This document shows positions 1 to 12,513 of a stretch of 64,000 nt of DNA, piece after piece. The number at the start of each line of letters is the position of its first letter. The stretch's first letter is position 1. This DNA is from Pseudo-nitzschia pungens. Lineage: Eukaryota; Bacillariophyta; Bacillariophyceae; Bacillariales; Bacillariaceae. Position numbers and translations under genes: made by a program. The stretch covers positions 1,984,001 through 2,048,000 of the forward strand of contig CM074768.1 in the NCBI GenBank assembly GCA_037355855.1, written 5' to 3'. Under the pieces are notes generated by a model. That model had not been told where the DNA came from. It ran no database searches and saw only the letters and a program-made list of their open reading frames with translations.

Positions 1-97
1 GCTGATCTTGTCGCTCTACACGCAGAGAGGAGAACCCAACCCCCACTTTGGCGACGGGCCCTTCAAAGTGGTCCTCCACGAGCTCGAGTTTGTATGA
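1..97 (+). CDS. C-terminal end of an unidentified protein (partial)
   Basis: Frame 2 is open from the window edge to TGA at 95-97 and gives 31 residues ending in DGPFKVVLHELEFV. The alternating hydrophobic pattern and GDGPFK turn look like the last strands of a beta-sandwich; a CIA30/DOMON-like end is a guess only. It is listed as coding because base composition is GC-rich and codon-like up to the stop and turns AT-rich immediately after it. The rest of the gene lies left of the window. Confidence 0.45.
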   Translation, partial: LILSLYTQRGEPNPHFGDGPFKVVLHELEFV

Positions 98-1145
98 TGG
101 ATGAATGCTGCTCGGTTATGGTAGGTGCAATACGAGAATGCAATTCCTCTGGTTTGTCAAAGGAGACAAGAAATGGAATGAAATGCGATCGGAAGGGAAG
201 GGAAGACAGTACGATACGGTACCGTGAGTTTCGTTAGGTCGACGTTGTGGACATCCATTGTTCTTTTGATCGACAGAATGAAAATCACGGAGAATGAACC
301 GATGGCAATCATTGCGACCAAGGATTTGCAGAATACTCCTTCCAAAGTAGTTGTTCGTTTGCGAATGATGGTATTTCTGCTCACAAACTTATTGCATGCG
401 AGATTGGCGTTTGTTTCTCGCATGGCAAACTACGCGACAACCATGATCTGCCAAGTACGTCCGTACCGTGCATGTACAAAATGGTCAGTGAAGCTACACG
501 TGAGAATCGGAACGGCATAAGATTTCATGCTGTACTGGTAATGTTGTGATGCGTTCCGAACAAAAACCCTTCGTCATGCCTGATATAATTATTATTTATA
601 GTACGTACTGCACCACAGTTACTGTACTTAACGTTACTCAGTGATTTATCTTAATGTAAAGGATGACGAAGGACATATATTTTACTATTTATTTGGTGGT
701 AGAAGAATGTTGATTTTCTGCAAAATTGTGGAAGTTGTGGTCGTTCCCCATTCATTTTTCGAAAGACTTATTTCCAATCGATCGACTCGATTCCCATGTT
801 CGTGCTTGTGACCGGTAGTTGGACACGCAGCCACGATTATTTTGTTTGGTTTTGTTTTGCCCCAACCTCTTTTCCTCTCCCTTTTCTCGTCAGAAAAGCA
901 GGAATGCCCATCGACACAATCCTATTTCGACCAATAAAAATGCGCTAAAGACTCGCTGGATGGGTTTTCGACTCCATTTGATTTCATTTCATTTTGATTT
1001 AACTTTGTACACTTTCGGTGGGTTATGTTGATGGTGGGTGAACTTACACACAACACAAAAATACGCTGCATGGCATTATCGGAGAGGGGCATTATCGGAA
1101 AGGATTGTGCGATTGCTGCGTTATTGCGTAGTCTTTGTCACTGCG
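98..1145. other. Intergenic spacer, no gene seen
   Basis: About 1 kb between the partial left gene and the HSF gene, whose 3' end faces it. Only short unrelated open frames occur on both strands. I see no RNA gene or repeat of note. The last ~100 bases before 1146 are probably the 3' UTR of the HSF gene. Confidence 0.6.
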
Positions 1146-4085
1146 TTACTGGCCACCCGCCATCGCTCCGTCTGTTTTCATGACATACTCGTCATTGGTG
1201 TCGAACAACGTGGCGAAATCCATGTCGATATCGTCAATCCCCGAACCCAGCATGACCCCGGCCGAGTCGATTTCTAGATTCCAATTGATGCTCTCGACTT
1301 GGGGGACACCGCCATTGTTTGCGGCAACGGGAACTCCGTGTCCGTGTCCGTGGACCGCTTGCTGCTGCGCCGAGTGGTTGCCGCCTCCGTCGTTGCCTAC
1401 CGAGAGCGACGACAGCGGCACGGCGGAGGCGGGACCGGAGCTCGGTACCGGCATGCCCACCAGTGCCGGGGGTGCCTGCAAGACCTGCGGTTGCTGCTGC
1501 TGCTGCGAAGACTGTTGCGAGGACTGCTGCTGCTGCTGCTGCTGCGAAGACTGTTGCTGGGCCTGGTTGTAGTGCACGGTATCGGCCGCCATCCCGGCGG
1601 CGGCCAGGGAACTCGCCTGCTGTTCCCGGTCCGCCACGTCGGCGCGGAGACGGACCTGTTGCTCCGGCGTCAGGGCATTCGTCGTGTAGGCATGGGTGGT
1701 GGTAGTGGTCGTGGTCACGGTGGCGGGGGCTTCGGCGGTGGCCGCGGCGCTGTTGTTCATGAGTATTCCCAATCCCGTTTGGGGCTGGGAGCTCGCGCTC
1801 TGGAGGTTGGAATGCGAGTCGTTTCGGAAGTGGGCCTGGCGTTGTTCGCCGTGGCTCTGGGGTTGTACCGAACTGAAATTGCATAGTCAAGCATTGGGAT
1901 ATTGTGCGATCCGCAGAGAGATCAACAAGTGAGAGACGAGCATTTGAATACGGCACGATTTGTACCAAAACACTGCAAAACAAATTTTCTTCTTTCAAAT
2001 TCCTGGCACTCCCCAAACAAAAACAGCATATCCTACATACCTCAGCGACAACATGGTCGGCTGTCCGGACGGGCTGTCCAGGGCCAGACTGGCCGGAGAC
2101 GCCTGCGGGGACAATCCCGGAGTCGTCAGCGGCGAGGCGTTGGCGCTCCTCGGTCCCGATCGTGGCGACGGCTTGAGCTGCGGCGAGGCGGCTCCCTTTT
2201 GTTTCGTCCGCTTCATCTGCAGGCACCGATCGGGGTGGTCCCGGTGAAAGGATTCGTGCCGGTAAGCACCCGCGTCGGGACCTTTCGTGACTCTGCGAAA
2301 TCCGTACAGATTGAGCTGCCGCTGGAACGAGGTCAGCTTGGTGTGCCGAAAGTACCGGGGCAAAATGTCCGTGACAAAGAGGTCCGGATCCCGTACCATA
2401 AATGCGTCTCCCTTTGGCAGCCAGCACACTACGTTGGCGTCTTCCTTGCCGAGCATCTCCATGAGCTTGCGCGGGAACGGATTGGAATGTCCCGTCGAGG
2501 ACGTTCCCGATCCGGCCGAGGTCGACGACAGCGCGGGAGAGACCGATCCCCCCCGGCCGCGGCTGGTTTGCGATCGGGAAGACGACGATCGGGTCATCGA
2601 GGGGCTCGTGCCAAAGGCGGCGGCGGCCGATGGACTCGTCGACAATCCCGGTTGCATCTTGATGACGCCCGCGGCCATGCCTCCCGCAACCGGTACCAAG
2701 ACGGCCGGGGGAGGAGGAGGCGGTGCCACCGCCGGATGGGACGGCGGGGTGACGGCCTGGGCTCCCGGCGGTGGGGTGACCTGCGGAGACTGCAGCTGCT
2801 GCTGCTGTTGTTGCTGCTGCTGCTGTTGCTGCGATGGGTCCACGCAGACGGCATCGTTTCCGGTGCCGTTCTGGGCCCGGTTGAAGCTCTCCCGCAGCGA
2901 GTTTTGGTGGTAGGCATTCACACTCACAGTGACCGGGTGGGGGTGGGGATGCGGATGCGAATGAGAGTGCGGATGTGGGTGCGTGTGACCGTGACTGTGC
3001 GGCATGGGGAGGGGAGCCGGCGGCTGTAGCGGGTTCTGCCGATTGGCCGCCGCCTGAAAGCCGGCGAGATACATGGCCCGCAGCTGGTCCCTCGTGTCGG
3101 GAGCGCCCTTGTCGCCACCACCGTTGGAATCGTCTCCGCCGTTTCCGTGCCGGGAAAGCAATTCATTGAGCTTGGCGTCCATGTCGTCCCGAATGGACGA
3201 CTGGAGGGAGGACATGTCCATCGGATCGACCTTGAGGGGATTCAAAACGGGAGGATGCTGCGGATGCGTCGGCTGGCTTCCCAGCGGGGCGTGCGGATGC
3301 GGATGCGGATGCGGATGCGATTGATTGTGCGTGCTATGCGGATGCGGATGAGAAATTGGATGGGAATGCTGCGAATGCTGCGAATGCTGTGTGTGATGCG
3401 TCGTGTGCGTTGTATGCGTGGTGTGCCCGTGCGACGACAGGGCACCCAGAGACTGCGAGGAAGGCAGCATAGCCGGAGGATGGTGAAGCGACGATCCGGG
3501 AGATCCGTGGGCATGCGCGTGTGGCATAGACGACAGCGACGCATTGGAGGGATGCAAGACCTGGTTTCCCAGAGCGGCCGCCGACGGCGACGATGACGAC
3601 GTCGGCGGAGGAGGAGCTGCTTGCTGCAACACCTGGGGCGGAGGCAGCAGTGTGCTGGGTGGAGGAGGAGCGTGCTGAGCATGCGTCGTCGCCGCGGCTG
3701 CCTGGGCGGCGCTGCTCAGCGAGGCGGAGGAGGAGGACTGGTGCATGGCCTGGGCGCTCAACGAGGCGGAGGAGGAGGACGGCGCCAGGAGACTCGGTTG
3801 GCGAAGAGGTGCGGTCATTGCGGGCAGATTGGGAGCGCTGGCGCTGGGAGTAATGTTGGGGCGCGTCGACGATCCATTGGTGCTGCCGCTGTTGTTATTG
3901 TTCATGTTGTTGCTGCTGCTGCTCGTTGCAGTGGTAGTTGACGAGTCTTCCTTCTTGACCGCAACCATGGGAGCGATTTCGACTTGCTGCTGCTGTTGCT
4001 GGACTTGTGGTGGTTTGTGGTCCAAAGGGACAGGGGTCATGTCGGTGTCCTCTTCCTTTTTCACCGCTGTTGCTGCAACAGTCAT
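1146..4085 (-). CDS. Heat-shock-factor-type transcription factor
   Basis: Two exons: 4085-2041 and 1872-1146, with a 168-nt GT-AG intron (donor CTGAG|GTATGT, acceptor TTTCAG|TTCGG). Phase is kept and the spliced frame is 923 residues. The HSF DNA-binding domain lies at about residues 532-632, starting at [11 protein letters not shown] and including [27 protein letters not shown] and [10 protein letters not shown]. Members of this family bind nGAAn inverted repeats as trimers in the nucleus; diatoms have many HSF-like genes. About 530 residues of Ser/Pro/Gln/His-rich sequence precede the domain, including long His-Pro and His-Thr runs. I see no clear HR-A/B coiled coil after it. The C-terminus ([20 protein letters not shown]) is acidic-aromatic, like an AHA activation motif. 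The frame stays open upstream to 4280, but [13 protein letters not shown] at 4085 is the more natural start and sits just after a TTACAG that could be a 5'-UTR intron acceptor. Confidence 0.9.
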
Positions 4086-6940
4086 TCTGTAACACCCCAG
4101 TGCAATATCAAAAGTAGTACGATACAGACTTTTGGAATTCGAATTGTCCACAGATGTGATGTCTGTGCGTGTCGTTTCGTGTTTCCCCGAGTTCACCGAT
4201 TCACTGTCGTTTCTCCGATCGGCACTGCAGCGATGATGAATGAGATGCACAATACCTCCTGCTCGCTGATGCTTTTCCAATCACAAAAATCAAAATGATC
4301 AAGAGGCAGGTTGAGGGAGGCTTCTTCTCCGAATCCGTTGTGTTTGTGTAGTCAAGTTAATGTCAAAGAATCAATCGAATGAATCCAATCACAAGTCACA
4401 AAGAACAAAACGAAGGGTGTCGTTGAATGTCTTCGATGTTTTGATGAATAGCCTTTGTTGATTGATGGCAAATAATGATGCTGATGCTGATGCATGTACG
4501 GTATTTTATTGATCGACAGGAATTGTGTTGAATTGAATTGCGAGTTGTTGTCTCCACACGGTTTTTAACGGTGCAAAACTGATGCGGTATTTACAGTGGT
4601 AAACCTTAGGTTGTGCTTGGTTCGTGTGATTTGTGTTTGTGTCTCGTTCGGAGCGCGAGTGTCTTTTTGCCCTTGTCGGTCCAAGTACCGTAATCTTAGG
4701 CAATAGCACAAAGTTAGAAGTTGGTATGGGCAGTAAGGAGGTATCGTGACAGGTAACCTTACCGTAAGGTTTCGGACTACAAGAAATGTACGGGTAACCT
4801 TACCGGTATCAGTCTTACGAGTAGTCTTAATTAGTTGTATCGCAATTGCTTCGTAAGATTACTCGTGCTCGTACGGTATGTACCGGTACGGGTAAGGTTT
4901 ATTGCGTTGTCCAACGTTTTGACACGGACTTGTGCAACAGGCGAAAGTGTCTCGTTTTGGGGACTCACTCGTGCAAGCACGCTGTTGTGTTGCGGGTTGG
5001 TCGCAGAGCACGAATGATGAAAAGAATGCTATTATCCCGAGCGGGTTCGAGTGTGTCTCGACAGGCTGCGTCAAAACGCGTTCACTAAACACTTCGTACG
5101 AGGTACGAAGTAATGAATAGGCTCTATGGCCCTTGCAAAAACAAGGCCTTTTCCAGTACTTTTCGTCCAGAGAGGAAAAACCGTTCGAGAAACAAAGACG
5201 GTCGGCGGAGGTTGTTGTTGTGGTAATCCTTAGGGTGTCGTCCAACAGCTCCTGCTTTCCGTCCGATGATGCTCGAGGTACCGTACAATACTGACCTACC
5301 CTGCTTGCTTCGGCGCAACCACTTCTCTTCCTTCTCTGTCTCTGAGAAAGGGCGGCGCTTGCAGGATGTTGCCAATGTCGGTGGTGCTGTGAGTTCGTTC
5401 GGTACCGTAGATTGGGAGGGTGGTGTGATGTGTGAATTTTGACGTGCGTAAACTGCGGGTTTTCGCTGTGGACTGAGTACAAAATTCAATGCAAGGAGAG
5501 CACGACGCGGTATGGTAAGGTTTTTACCGTACGGTAACCTTATTCAATACTCGTAGTGTGTCGCGTTGGAACTCGATGGATTTTTCGATGATTCCTTCGT
5601 CTCATTCGTACGGTAACTTACCGTACTTGTTCGGTAAGATAACCGTATCGTATCGTATCGTATCGAATCGTATCGTATCGCGACTTCTTCCGCATTGGAA
5701 GACCGAACTTTACGACTCGCGTGACGTCACGATGCATAGCTACTTAACGACCAATGCTTTCGACAAATCAAAATGCTCGGAGAACTCGCGCAAGTCGCAC
5801 TTCCACCAATGAAAAAGGTTTAAATTTTTGGGAAAGTACGCACGTCGTGATCAGGTTGTTGATTGATGTTTGTTGCAGTTTTTGCGTAGGAGTAATAGTA
5901 GTAAGGTTAGTACACTCTCGGTTCGTACAAGTACGTATCGTACGATAGTTGCTGTTTTCTGTTTACACGATTGGTAATTTACCGTGGATTCATTTTTTTG
6001 TCGCCGAGAGAAACCGTTTCAGGCCCAACGATGAATTTACCGCTAATTTAACCTTTTTTAGAAGTCGAAACTACCCGCGCGATATCGAACGAGAAGCAGA
6101 AAGACCCTGACCCGTAAAATTCAACACAAGTAGTAACGCGACGATCGATGTCAGCAACGTGCAGGATGGAACCTTCATCACGAGCAATTCAGCAGTAAGC
6201 ATACTAGTAGCACAGCAGATGATTGAGGAGTGGAGGTGACTTTTCAAGTGGGGTCTTTCCGGATTCCATTTCATTCCTCTTGCGGTTGTGACAGTTAGTA
6301 TATTAGTACTATTGCAGTGTTGGTAAGAATATTTAATACAGTGGAATATAAAATAATAGAACATGATTATGGTGGCCATTTTGTCTTATCATATTATGGT
6401 GTTCATCCTCTGTCAATCACTAATTCTTTGAAGGTCAAATTCAGTGTGCACAATATCCATGTTCCACATAATTCTTTTTCCATGCTGATGTAAAAGAATC
6501 ACTGTTTTGTCATCATAGTGAAAACCATTGTTGGGCGTAGAAAGATAGCATGTTCAGTCTACTCATACAAATCACAAATGCTGACAACAAGTCAACAATG
6601 ATCATTTGCTGTATTCCACAATGTCTGTATGGGACATGTACCATATGGTGGAAGGGAGGAGTGCATTTGAACTGCTGGTACATGCATTGGTGGATCAAAC
6701 AGATTTGGTGGCCTGTTCATCATGATACTACTTAGACACAGTTGGTACTACTACTAGCAGCATTCTCCTCTGCTAGGATATGTATTCTTCTTCTGCTTGA
6801 TTACTAGTACTAGAACTTCCAGCATGATTGTGGCAACCCAAAAACACAATGCTGGTGGATCCCAGTTGCTTACCTACCTAAAACATCTTTTTTTCAAAGT
6901 CCCTTCTCAGCTGGCTTTCTTGTATGATGGGACCCAGGAA
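4086..6940. other. Upstream region of the HSF gene; no gene supported
   Basis: About 2.9 kb with only short frames on either strand. It is rich in short self-complementary words (GTAACCTTACCG, TACCGTAC, TACCGGTA), for example at 4755-4810 and 5505-5545, and has a degenerate CGTAT run at 5645-5690. The 121-codon minus frame at 5124-5489 has no recognisable domain and I do not call it. Part of this must be the HSF promoter; no TATA-like element stands out. Confidence 0.5.
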
Positions 6941-6964
6941 CGTCCGAAAACTGGTTCGCGACCC
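6941..6964 (+). repeat. Left terminal inverted repeat of the 5.6-kb element
   Basis: 24 bases identical to the reverse complement of 12514-12537. Followed directly by several copies of ATCGCGACC in about 50 bases, as expected for subterminal transposase-binding sites. Confidence 0.8.
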
Positions 6965-7338
6965 ATCGCGACCAATCGCGACCGGATCGCGACCCAATCG
7001 CGACTTGTCTAAAAAAAACGCGACCCCAATTTTTTATTTCACAACCTTTTTTCCATTATTCTCCACTTTTTTCCATTATTCTCAACCACATTTCTCCCTT
7101 TTCTCAACTCCCCCAACGTGTCGACGGAAATGTTCTGTTCTAGACCCTGACATTCAGTCCCTCTTCACATTTTCATTCCATTTTACACATTTGACACACT
7201 TGACTCAACACAACAAATAATTTTTAATCCAATTTACTTCAATCACACAAAAGTGTTTCGTCACGCACCTTTGTCAACTTTTTTTTTCAGTGGTGTCACA
7301 TCACATACCGGAATCGCATCACAAAAACACACACCACC

Positions 7339-7782
7339 ATGCCGAAAGCTTCCTCCGACCCAAGGCACTTTGCCAATGAGCCCAGAATACCCAAGACATT
7401 CCAATGTCGCAACTGCATTGCCTCCGGAAGAAGAAGAAAATCAAAATCCTTCAAGGGATACAAACAAGAATCGAGCCACTTTCACACCTACCGATATGTA
7501 TCTCAAGGCCTCTCCAGGCATCTCTATTCCAACAGTGATTGCCGAACTTATTATGTTAAGAACGATCTTATGGATTTTATTTCTTCTGCGAAAGCCGAAG
7601 TCACCCTCCCTTTGGTCCGACACACACCATCACAGTATGGACTGACAATGACACTAGGCAGCAAGCAGCAACACGTCGATAATACAGGGGGGACAGCAAG
7701 CAGCAGCAACGCGTCGATAATACAGGGGGGGACAGCAAGCAGCAGCAACGCGTCGATAATACAAACAGCAACGCGTCGATAA
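7339..7782 (+). pseudogene. Decayed ORF inside the element, N-terminus with Cys/His motif
   Basis: An ATG in good context (CACCACCATGCC) opens 147 codons. The first ~105 residues look protein-like, with FQCRNC, then GLSRHLYSNSDCRTYYV, a C..C and HL..C arrangement seen at the N-termini of proteins encoded by several large eukaryotic DNA transposons. The frame then runs into the minisatellite and becomes SNASIIQGG repeats. I read it as the remaining 5' end of a transposon gene whose body was lost or replaced by the satellite. The family assignment is tentative. Confidence 0.4.
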
Positions 7783-8545
7783 TACAGGGGGGACAACAAG
7801 CAGCAACCAACGCGTCGATAATACAAACAGCAACGCATCGATAATACAAACACGTCGATAATACAGGGGGGACAGCAAGCAGCAAGCAGCAACGCGTCGA
7901 TAATACAAACGCGTCAATAATACAGGGGGGACAGCAAGCAGCAGCAACGCGTCGATAATACAGGGGGGGACAGCAAGCAGCAGCAACGCGTCGATAATAC
8001 AGGAGGGGGACAGCAAGCAGCAGCAACGCGTCGATAATACAGGGGGGGGACAGCAAGCAGCAGCAACGCGTCGATAATACAGGGGGGGGACAGCAAGCAG
8101 CAGCAAGCAACAACGCGTCGATAATACAGGAGGGACAGCGAGCAGCAGCAACGCGTTGATAATACAGGGGGGACAGCAAGCAGCAACGCGTCGATAATAC
8201 AGGGGGGGACAGCAAGCAGCAACGCGTCGATAATACACCAGGGGGGACAGCGAGCAGGAGCAACGCGTCGATAATACAGGGGGGGGGCAGCAAGCAGCAA
8301 CGCGTCGATAATACAGGGGGGGACAGCAGCAAGCAGCAAGCAGCAAGCAGCAACGAACGCGTTGACAATACAGGGGGGACAGCAAGCAGCAACGAACGCG
8401 TCGAAAATACAGGGGGGACAGCAAGCAGCAAGCAGCAACAAACGCGTTGACAATACAGGGGGGACAGCAAGCAGCAACGAACGCGTCGACAATACAGGGG
8501 GGACAGCAAGCAGCAGCAACGCGTCGATAATACAGGGGGGATAAT
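7671..8545. repeat. Minisatellite, unit about 36-42 bp
   Basis: Roughly 22 copies of a unit containing GCGTCGATAATACAG followed by a G run, then CAGCAAGCAGCAGCAAC. Unit length varies through extra CAGCAAG steps and G-tract length. It produces long spurious Cys/Leu/Tyr-rich open frames on the minus strand, which should not be annotated as genes. Confidence 0.9.
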
Positions 8546-8594
8546 ACACGAGAATATTTTTAAAGAACTATCGCCGTCTTTCGATCGTATCGGT

Positions 8595-8960
8595 TGTTCC
8601 CCTCTTCAACAATCGTATCGGTCGTTTGTCGTTCGTCGTCGTCGTCGTCCTTGAAATCGTCGTTGCTCTTCGTTTCGATCGTGTTTGTCGTCCTTGAAGT
8701 CGTCGTTGCTCTTCGCTTCGATCGTCTTTGTCGTTGCTCTTTGCTACGATCTGTGTGTGGTTGTACGGTTGTACAAAATAAACAACGGGCGGTTAGTCGT
8801 CATCGTCGTCCCGGTCGTCATCGTCGTCCCGGTCGTCGTCGTCAGCTCGCTCGTCATCGTCGTCCCCCTCTTCTACGATCGTACCTTCGTCATACCTTTT
8901 AGTGTCTTCGGTCTTCGTTGTTCCGATCGTCTTTGTCGTCCTCTGCAGGTTCGTTCGCGC
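8595..8960. repeat. TCGTCGT/CTTCGATCGT degenerate tandem array (left arm)
   Basis: Tandem units built on GTCGTTGCTCTTCGCTTCG and ATCGTCTTTGTCGTCCTTGA, followed by CCGGTCGTC steps. The same units occur in reverse complement at 11745-12050, so the two arrays form long inverted repeats about 2.8 kb apart inside the element. Confidence 0.75.
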
Positions 8961-9644
8961 GTCGTACTCGTAGATATCTGGGTAAGCCAGGTGATTCGAG
9001 GACTGCAGCCCACCCTACCTTGATAGCAAAAGAAAACGGTAACAAGGATTTCAAGAGTGATCAGTTCTATACTTTCTTTGCCGTTTGTCTCTCCAAGATG
9101 GTACCAGGCGCCTCGTGGTTCACTTTCAACTGGACCGGCCAGAAAATTCCAACGCCGAAACGAAAATGAAAATTATGACACATCCTTCACGAGGGAGATG
9201 TGGGGCGGAAAATACAGGATACGTTGAATCTCAAAATTCACCACTATGTTGTCGTACATTACAGTAGTAGTCTACAGTACTGGGTGTACAGGCTGAGTGA
9301 AAAAAATGACATCAATGTAGTACGTAGATTCTGGTAGTGAATCTACTGGCTGAGTACAACAAAAAATGACTGGTGGTGAGTACATGCCCGTACCTAGTAG
9401 TATGAACCGAAAGTACGTATAGACAGTACATATTACTGCTGGTACATATTAGAGCCTTCCCCATAGTGGCATTATAACATGGCAAGACCCCCTCATTGGC
9501 AGTAGCCGACAGTAATAGTGGCACTTTGGCAGGCCTGTAATGTGGTGTTGTTGGTTCAAGTCCCATCATGGGAATGTCTTTTGCTACATCACGATGCAAT
9601 AGAAATATTTTTGCTGCGAAGCATTTGTCACCAGGTGATCTATT

Positions 9645-10865
9645 CAGTTATTCAATGGTGACATCCATACCATTGGTGATTTTTGAATACTTCTTTTTGC
9701 ATACTCTTGCCCATGCATAGGATGAGAAATATTCACACTGGAATCACAAAATATTGACTAGATTCATTCACATATTTGATTTTACAGCAGTTTCTACTAA
9801 ATGCTGCGGTACTGGGCCAAATATTAATTATTCAGTGGTGACATCCAAATTATAGGTGATTTTTGAATACTTCTTTTTGCATACTCTTGCCCATGCACAG
9901 GATGAGAAATATTCACACTGGAATCACACAACTATTGGCCGCATTCATTCAGATATGTGATTTGGTACTTTTTTCTAGTAAATTCCGCAGTAGTGGAACA
10001 AATATTAATTATTCAGTGGTGACACCCAAATTATTGGTGCTTTTGGAATACTTCATTTCGCATACTCTTGCCCATGGATAGGATGAGGAATATACACACT
10101 GGAATCATACAAATATTGGCCAGATTCATTCTGATATGTGATTTGGTACTTTTTTCTAGTGAATTCCGCAGTAGTGGAACAAATATTAATTATTCAGTGG
10201 TGACACCCAAATTATAGGTGATTTTTGAATACTTCTTTTTGAATAGTCTTGCCCATGCACAGGATGAGAAATATTCACACTGGAATCACACAACTATTGG
10301 CCGCATTCATTCAGATATGTGATTTGGTACTTTTTTCTAGTAAATTCCGCAGTAGTGGAACAAATATTAATTATTCAGTGGTGACACCCAAATTATTGGT
10401 GATTTTTGAATACTTCTTTTTGCATACTCTTGCCCATGCACAGTATGAGGAATATTCACACTGGAATCACACAACTATTGGCCAGATTCATTCCGATATG
10501 TGATTTGCTACTTTTTTCTAGTGAATTCCGCAGTAGTTGACCAAATATTAATTATTCAGTGGTGACACCCATACCATTGGCGATTTTTGAATACTTCTTT
10601 TTGCATACTCTTGCCCATGGATAGGATGAGAAATATTCACACTGGAATCACACAAAGATTGGCCAGATTCATTCAGATATGTGATTTTACAGTATTTTCT
10701 AGTAAATTCCGCAGTACTGGGCCAACTACTAATTATTCAGTGGTGACATCCAAATTATTGGTGATTTTTGAATACTTCTTTTTGAATAGTCTTGCCCATG
10801 CATAGGATGAGAAATATTCACACTGGAATCACACAAAGAATGGCCAGATTCATTCAGATATTTGA
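9645..10865. repeat. 181-bp satellite, about seven copies
   Basis: The anchor ATTATTCAGTGGTGACA recurs at about 9647, 9827, 10008, 10189, 10370, 10551 and 10732, a spacing of 180-181 bases. Copies differ by scattered substitutions. Since 181 is not a multiple of three, the ~70-codon open frames repeated in each copy cannot be one protein. Confidence 0.9.
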
Positions 10866-11214
10866 TTTGATGGTATATTCACTGAGGTAGTACTATTCTT
10901 GCTGCTTGTAGTAGTAGTACAGTTATACACTGCTGCTACATACTACTGCAGTGCGTAGGTAGTAGTACATAAGAGGTAGTCCAAAATTATGGCGCAGCGG
11001 GGCTGGCTCTCTGTGGTTTAGGTGGCGCGCGATATCACCATCATCAGCTTTCTACTGGTTTCTACTATTACTTCAGTACGGTACATACTACTACTAGTAG
11101 TAACTCTACTGCTATCATGTAGAAGAAATCAATTCTCGGCAAACACATGCATGACAGAAAATGCATGTGTCGTAAATCTTACTTCACATAATTTTGGGTC
11201 GGAACGGAACAAGA

Positions 11215-11500
11215 AAGACGGCAACTGAAATATAATGAGATGGAAATGGTAAGTGAACCACATCAAGGTTGGAGGAGGTATTAATAATGGATTTTGATTC
11301 GTCTAACTGTGCATCATTGACTTGCCTGCTTGCTCCTGATAGGGAGGCGACCGCAACTGCTGATGAAATAGGATGCAACGGCAAATGAAATATAATGCAA
11401 CGGTGAGTGAAGCACATCAAGATCTGGGGTATTGATAATGGATTTCAATTGTTCTAATTCTGCATTGAGTTGCCTGCTTGCTACTGATAGGGAAGAATCA
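11215..11500. repeat. Imperfect tandem duplication of ~150-170 bp
   Basis: The block around CAACTGAAATATAATG, ACATCAAG, ATTGATAATGGATTT and TTGCCTGCTTGCT occurs twice in a row. It is followed to about 11640 by shorter units of the kind GATCGCAACTGACAAAATGATGC. Confidence 0.6.
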
Positions 11501-11744
11501 ACTTTAATTCGACGGGGCAACTGAAAAATGATGCGAAACATGATGCAACGGGGCAACTGACACATATTGCGATCGCAAGACAAATATGATGGGATCGCAA
11601 CTGACAAAATGATGCGATTGCAACTGATGAAATATGATGCGATGTGAGGAGACCTTTACTGGCAGTACAGATACCGGTATGGATGAAATTATCACGATGA
11701 CCATTATTTAAAAATCGTTTGAACCAAAATTTGTGTGGTGTGCA

Positions 11745-12050
11745 TGAGGACGAAGACGATCGGAGCAAAGAGCAACAACGATTTCAAGGACGACAAAGAC
11801 GATCGAAGCGAAGAGCAACGACGATATCAGAGAGGACGACAAAGACAATCGAAGCGAAGAGCAACGACAATTTCAGAGAGGATGACGATTTCAGGGAGGA
11901 CGACGAAGAGGAAGGCAATTTGGAGCGAAGAGCAACGACGACTTCAGGGAGGACGAAGATGATCGAAGCGAGAAGCAATGACGACTTCAAGGACGACGCA
12001 GACGAGGACGATCGAAACGAAGAGCGACGACGATTTCAAGGACGACGACT
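11745..12050. repeat. GACGACAAAGACGATCGAAG array (right arm)
   Basis: Units of CGAAGCGAAGAGCAACGACG with AAGGACGACAAAGACGATCG, the reverse complement of the 8595-8960 array. On the plus strand it reads as Arg/Asp/Glu-rich frames with no domain. Confidence 0.75.
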
Positions 12051-12513
12051 TCTTTTAACAAACCAAAATTTGTGTGTGCGTGTGTGAGAAAATTGAACAG
12101 AGAATAAACAATTATTAGAGTAATATCAATATTTATCAAAAGAAAGACTTATATTTTGCATCATAATGTTTCAAAATTTTTTTTCATGGGGGTCGCGATT
12201 CCTGGGCTTCGGGTAATAATTGTGATTTTTGTGATGAATTTCTTGAGGGGTGTGATGGGAAATACTTTGTGTCGGGATGAGAAATCAATTTTTGGGAGTG
12301 AATTTCTGCAACAGTCTCATAATATATAATGATGGTAGGGTCAGTAATAATGAGTCAGATTGAAAAAAAATTTGGGTCTTTATTTTTTTTTCTCGTAATT
12401 GAGGTAGTTACTGGGTCGCGATTGGGGTTGCGAATCGCGAGAGAGCTAGGAATCGAGCTACGTCAAAATGAGCCAGGAATAAATCGCGACCCCCCTAAAT
12501 AAATTCTTGGGAG

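Noticed and set aside
1234..2427. 397-codon minus frame overlapping the HSF gene
   Set aside because: Crosses the HSF intron in a different frame and has no domain; the spliced HSF frame explains the sequence.
4086..4280. 65-codon N-terminal extension of the HSF protein
   Set aside because: Open but unlike the rest; an acceptor-like TTACAG just before the ATG at 4085 suggests 5' UTR or intron.
7601..8549. Long minus-strand frames (200-300 codons) rich in Cys, Leu, Tyr
   Set aside because: They are translations of the minisatellite; all frames are open because the unit lacks stops on that strand.
9512..9580. tRNA-like or SINE-like signals (TGGCACTTTGG and GGTTCAAGTCC)
   Set aside because: A- and B-box-like words are present, but spacing is short and no cloverleaf stems form; at best a Pol III relic.
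9645..10865. Regular repeats considered as a CRISPR array
   Set aside because: The whole 181-bp unit is repeated with no unique spacers, and the genome is eukaryotic.
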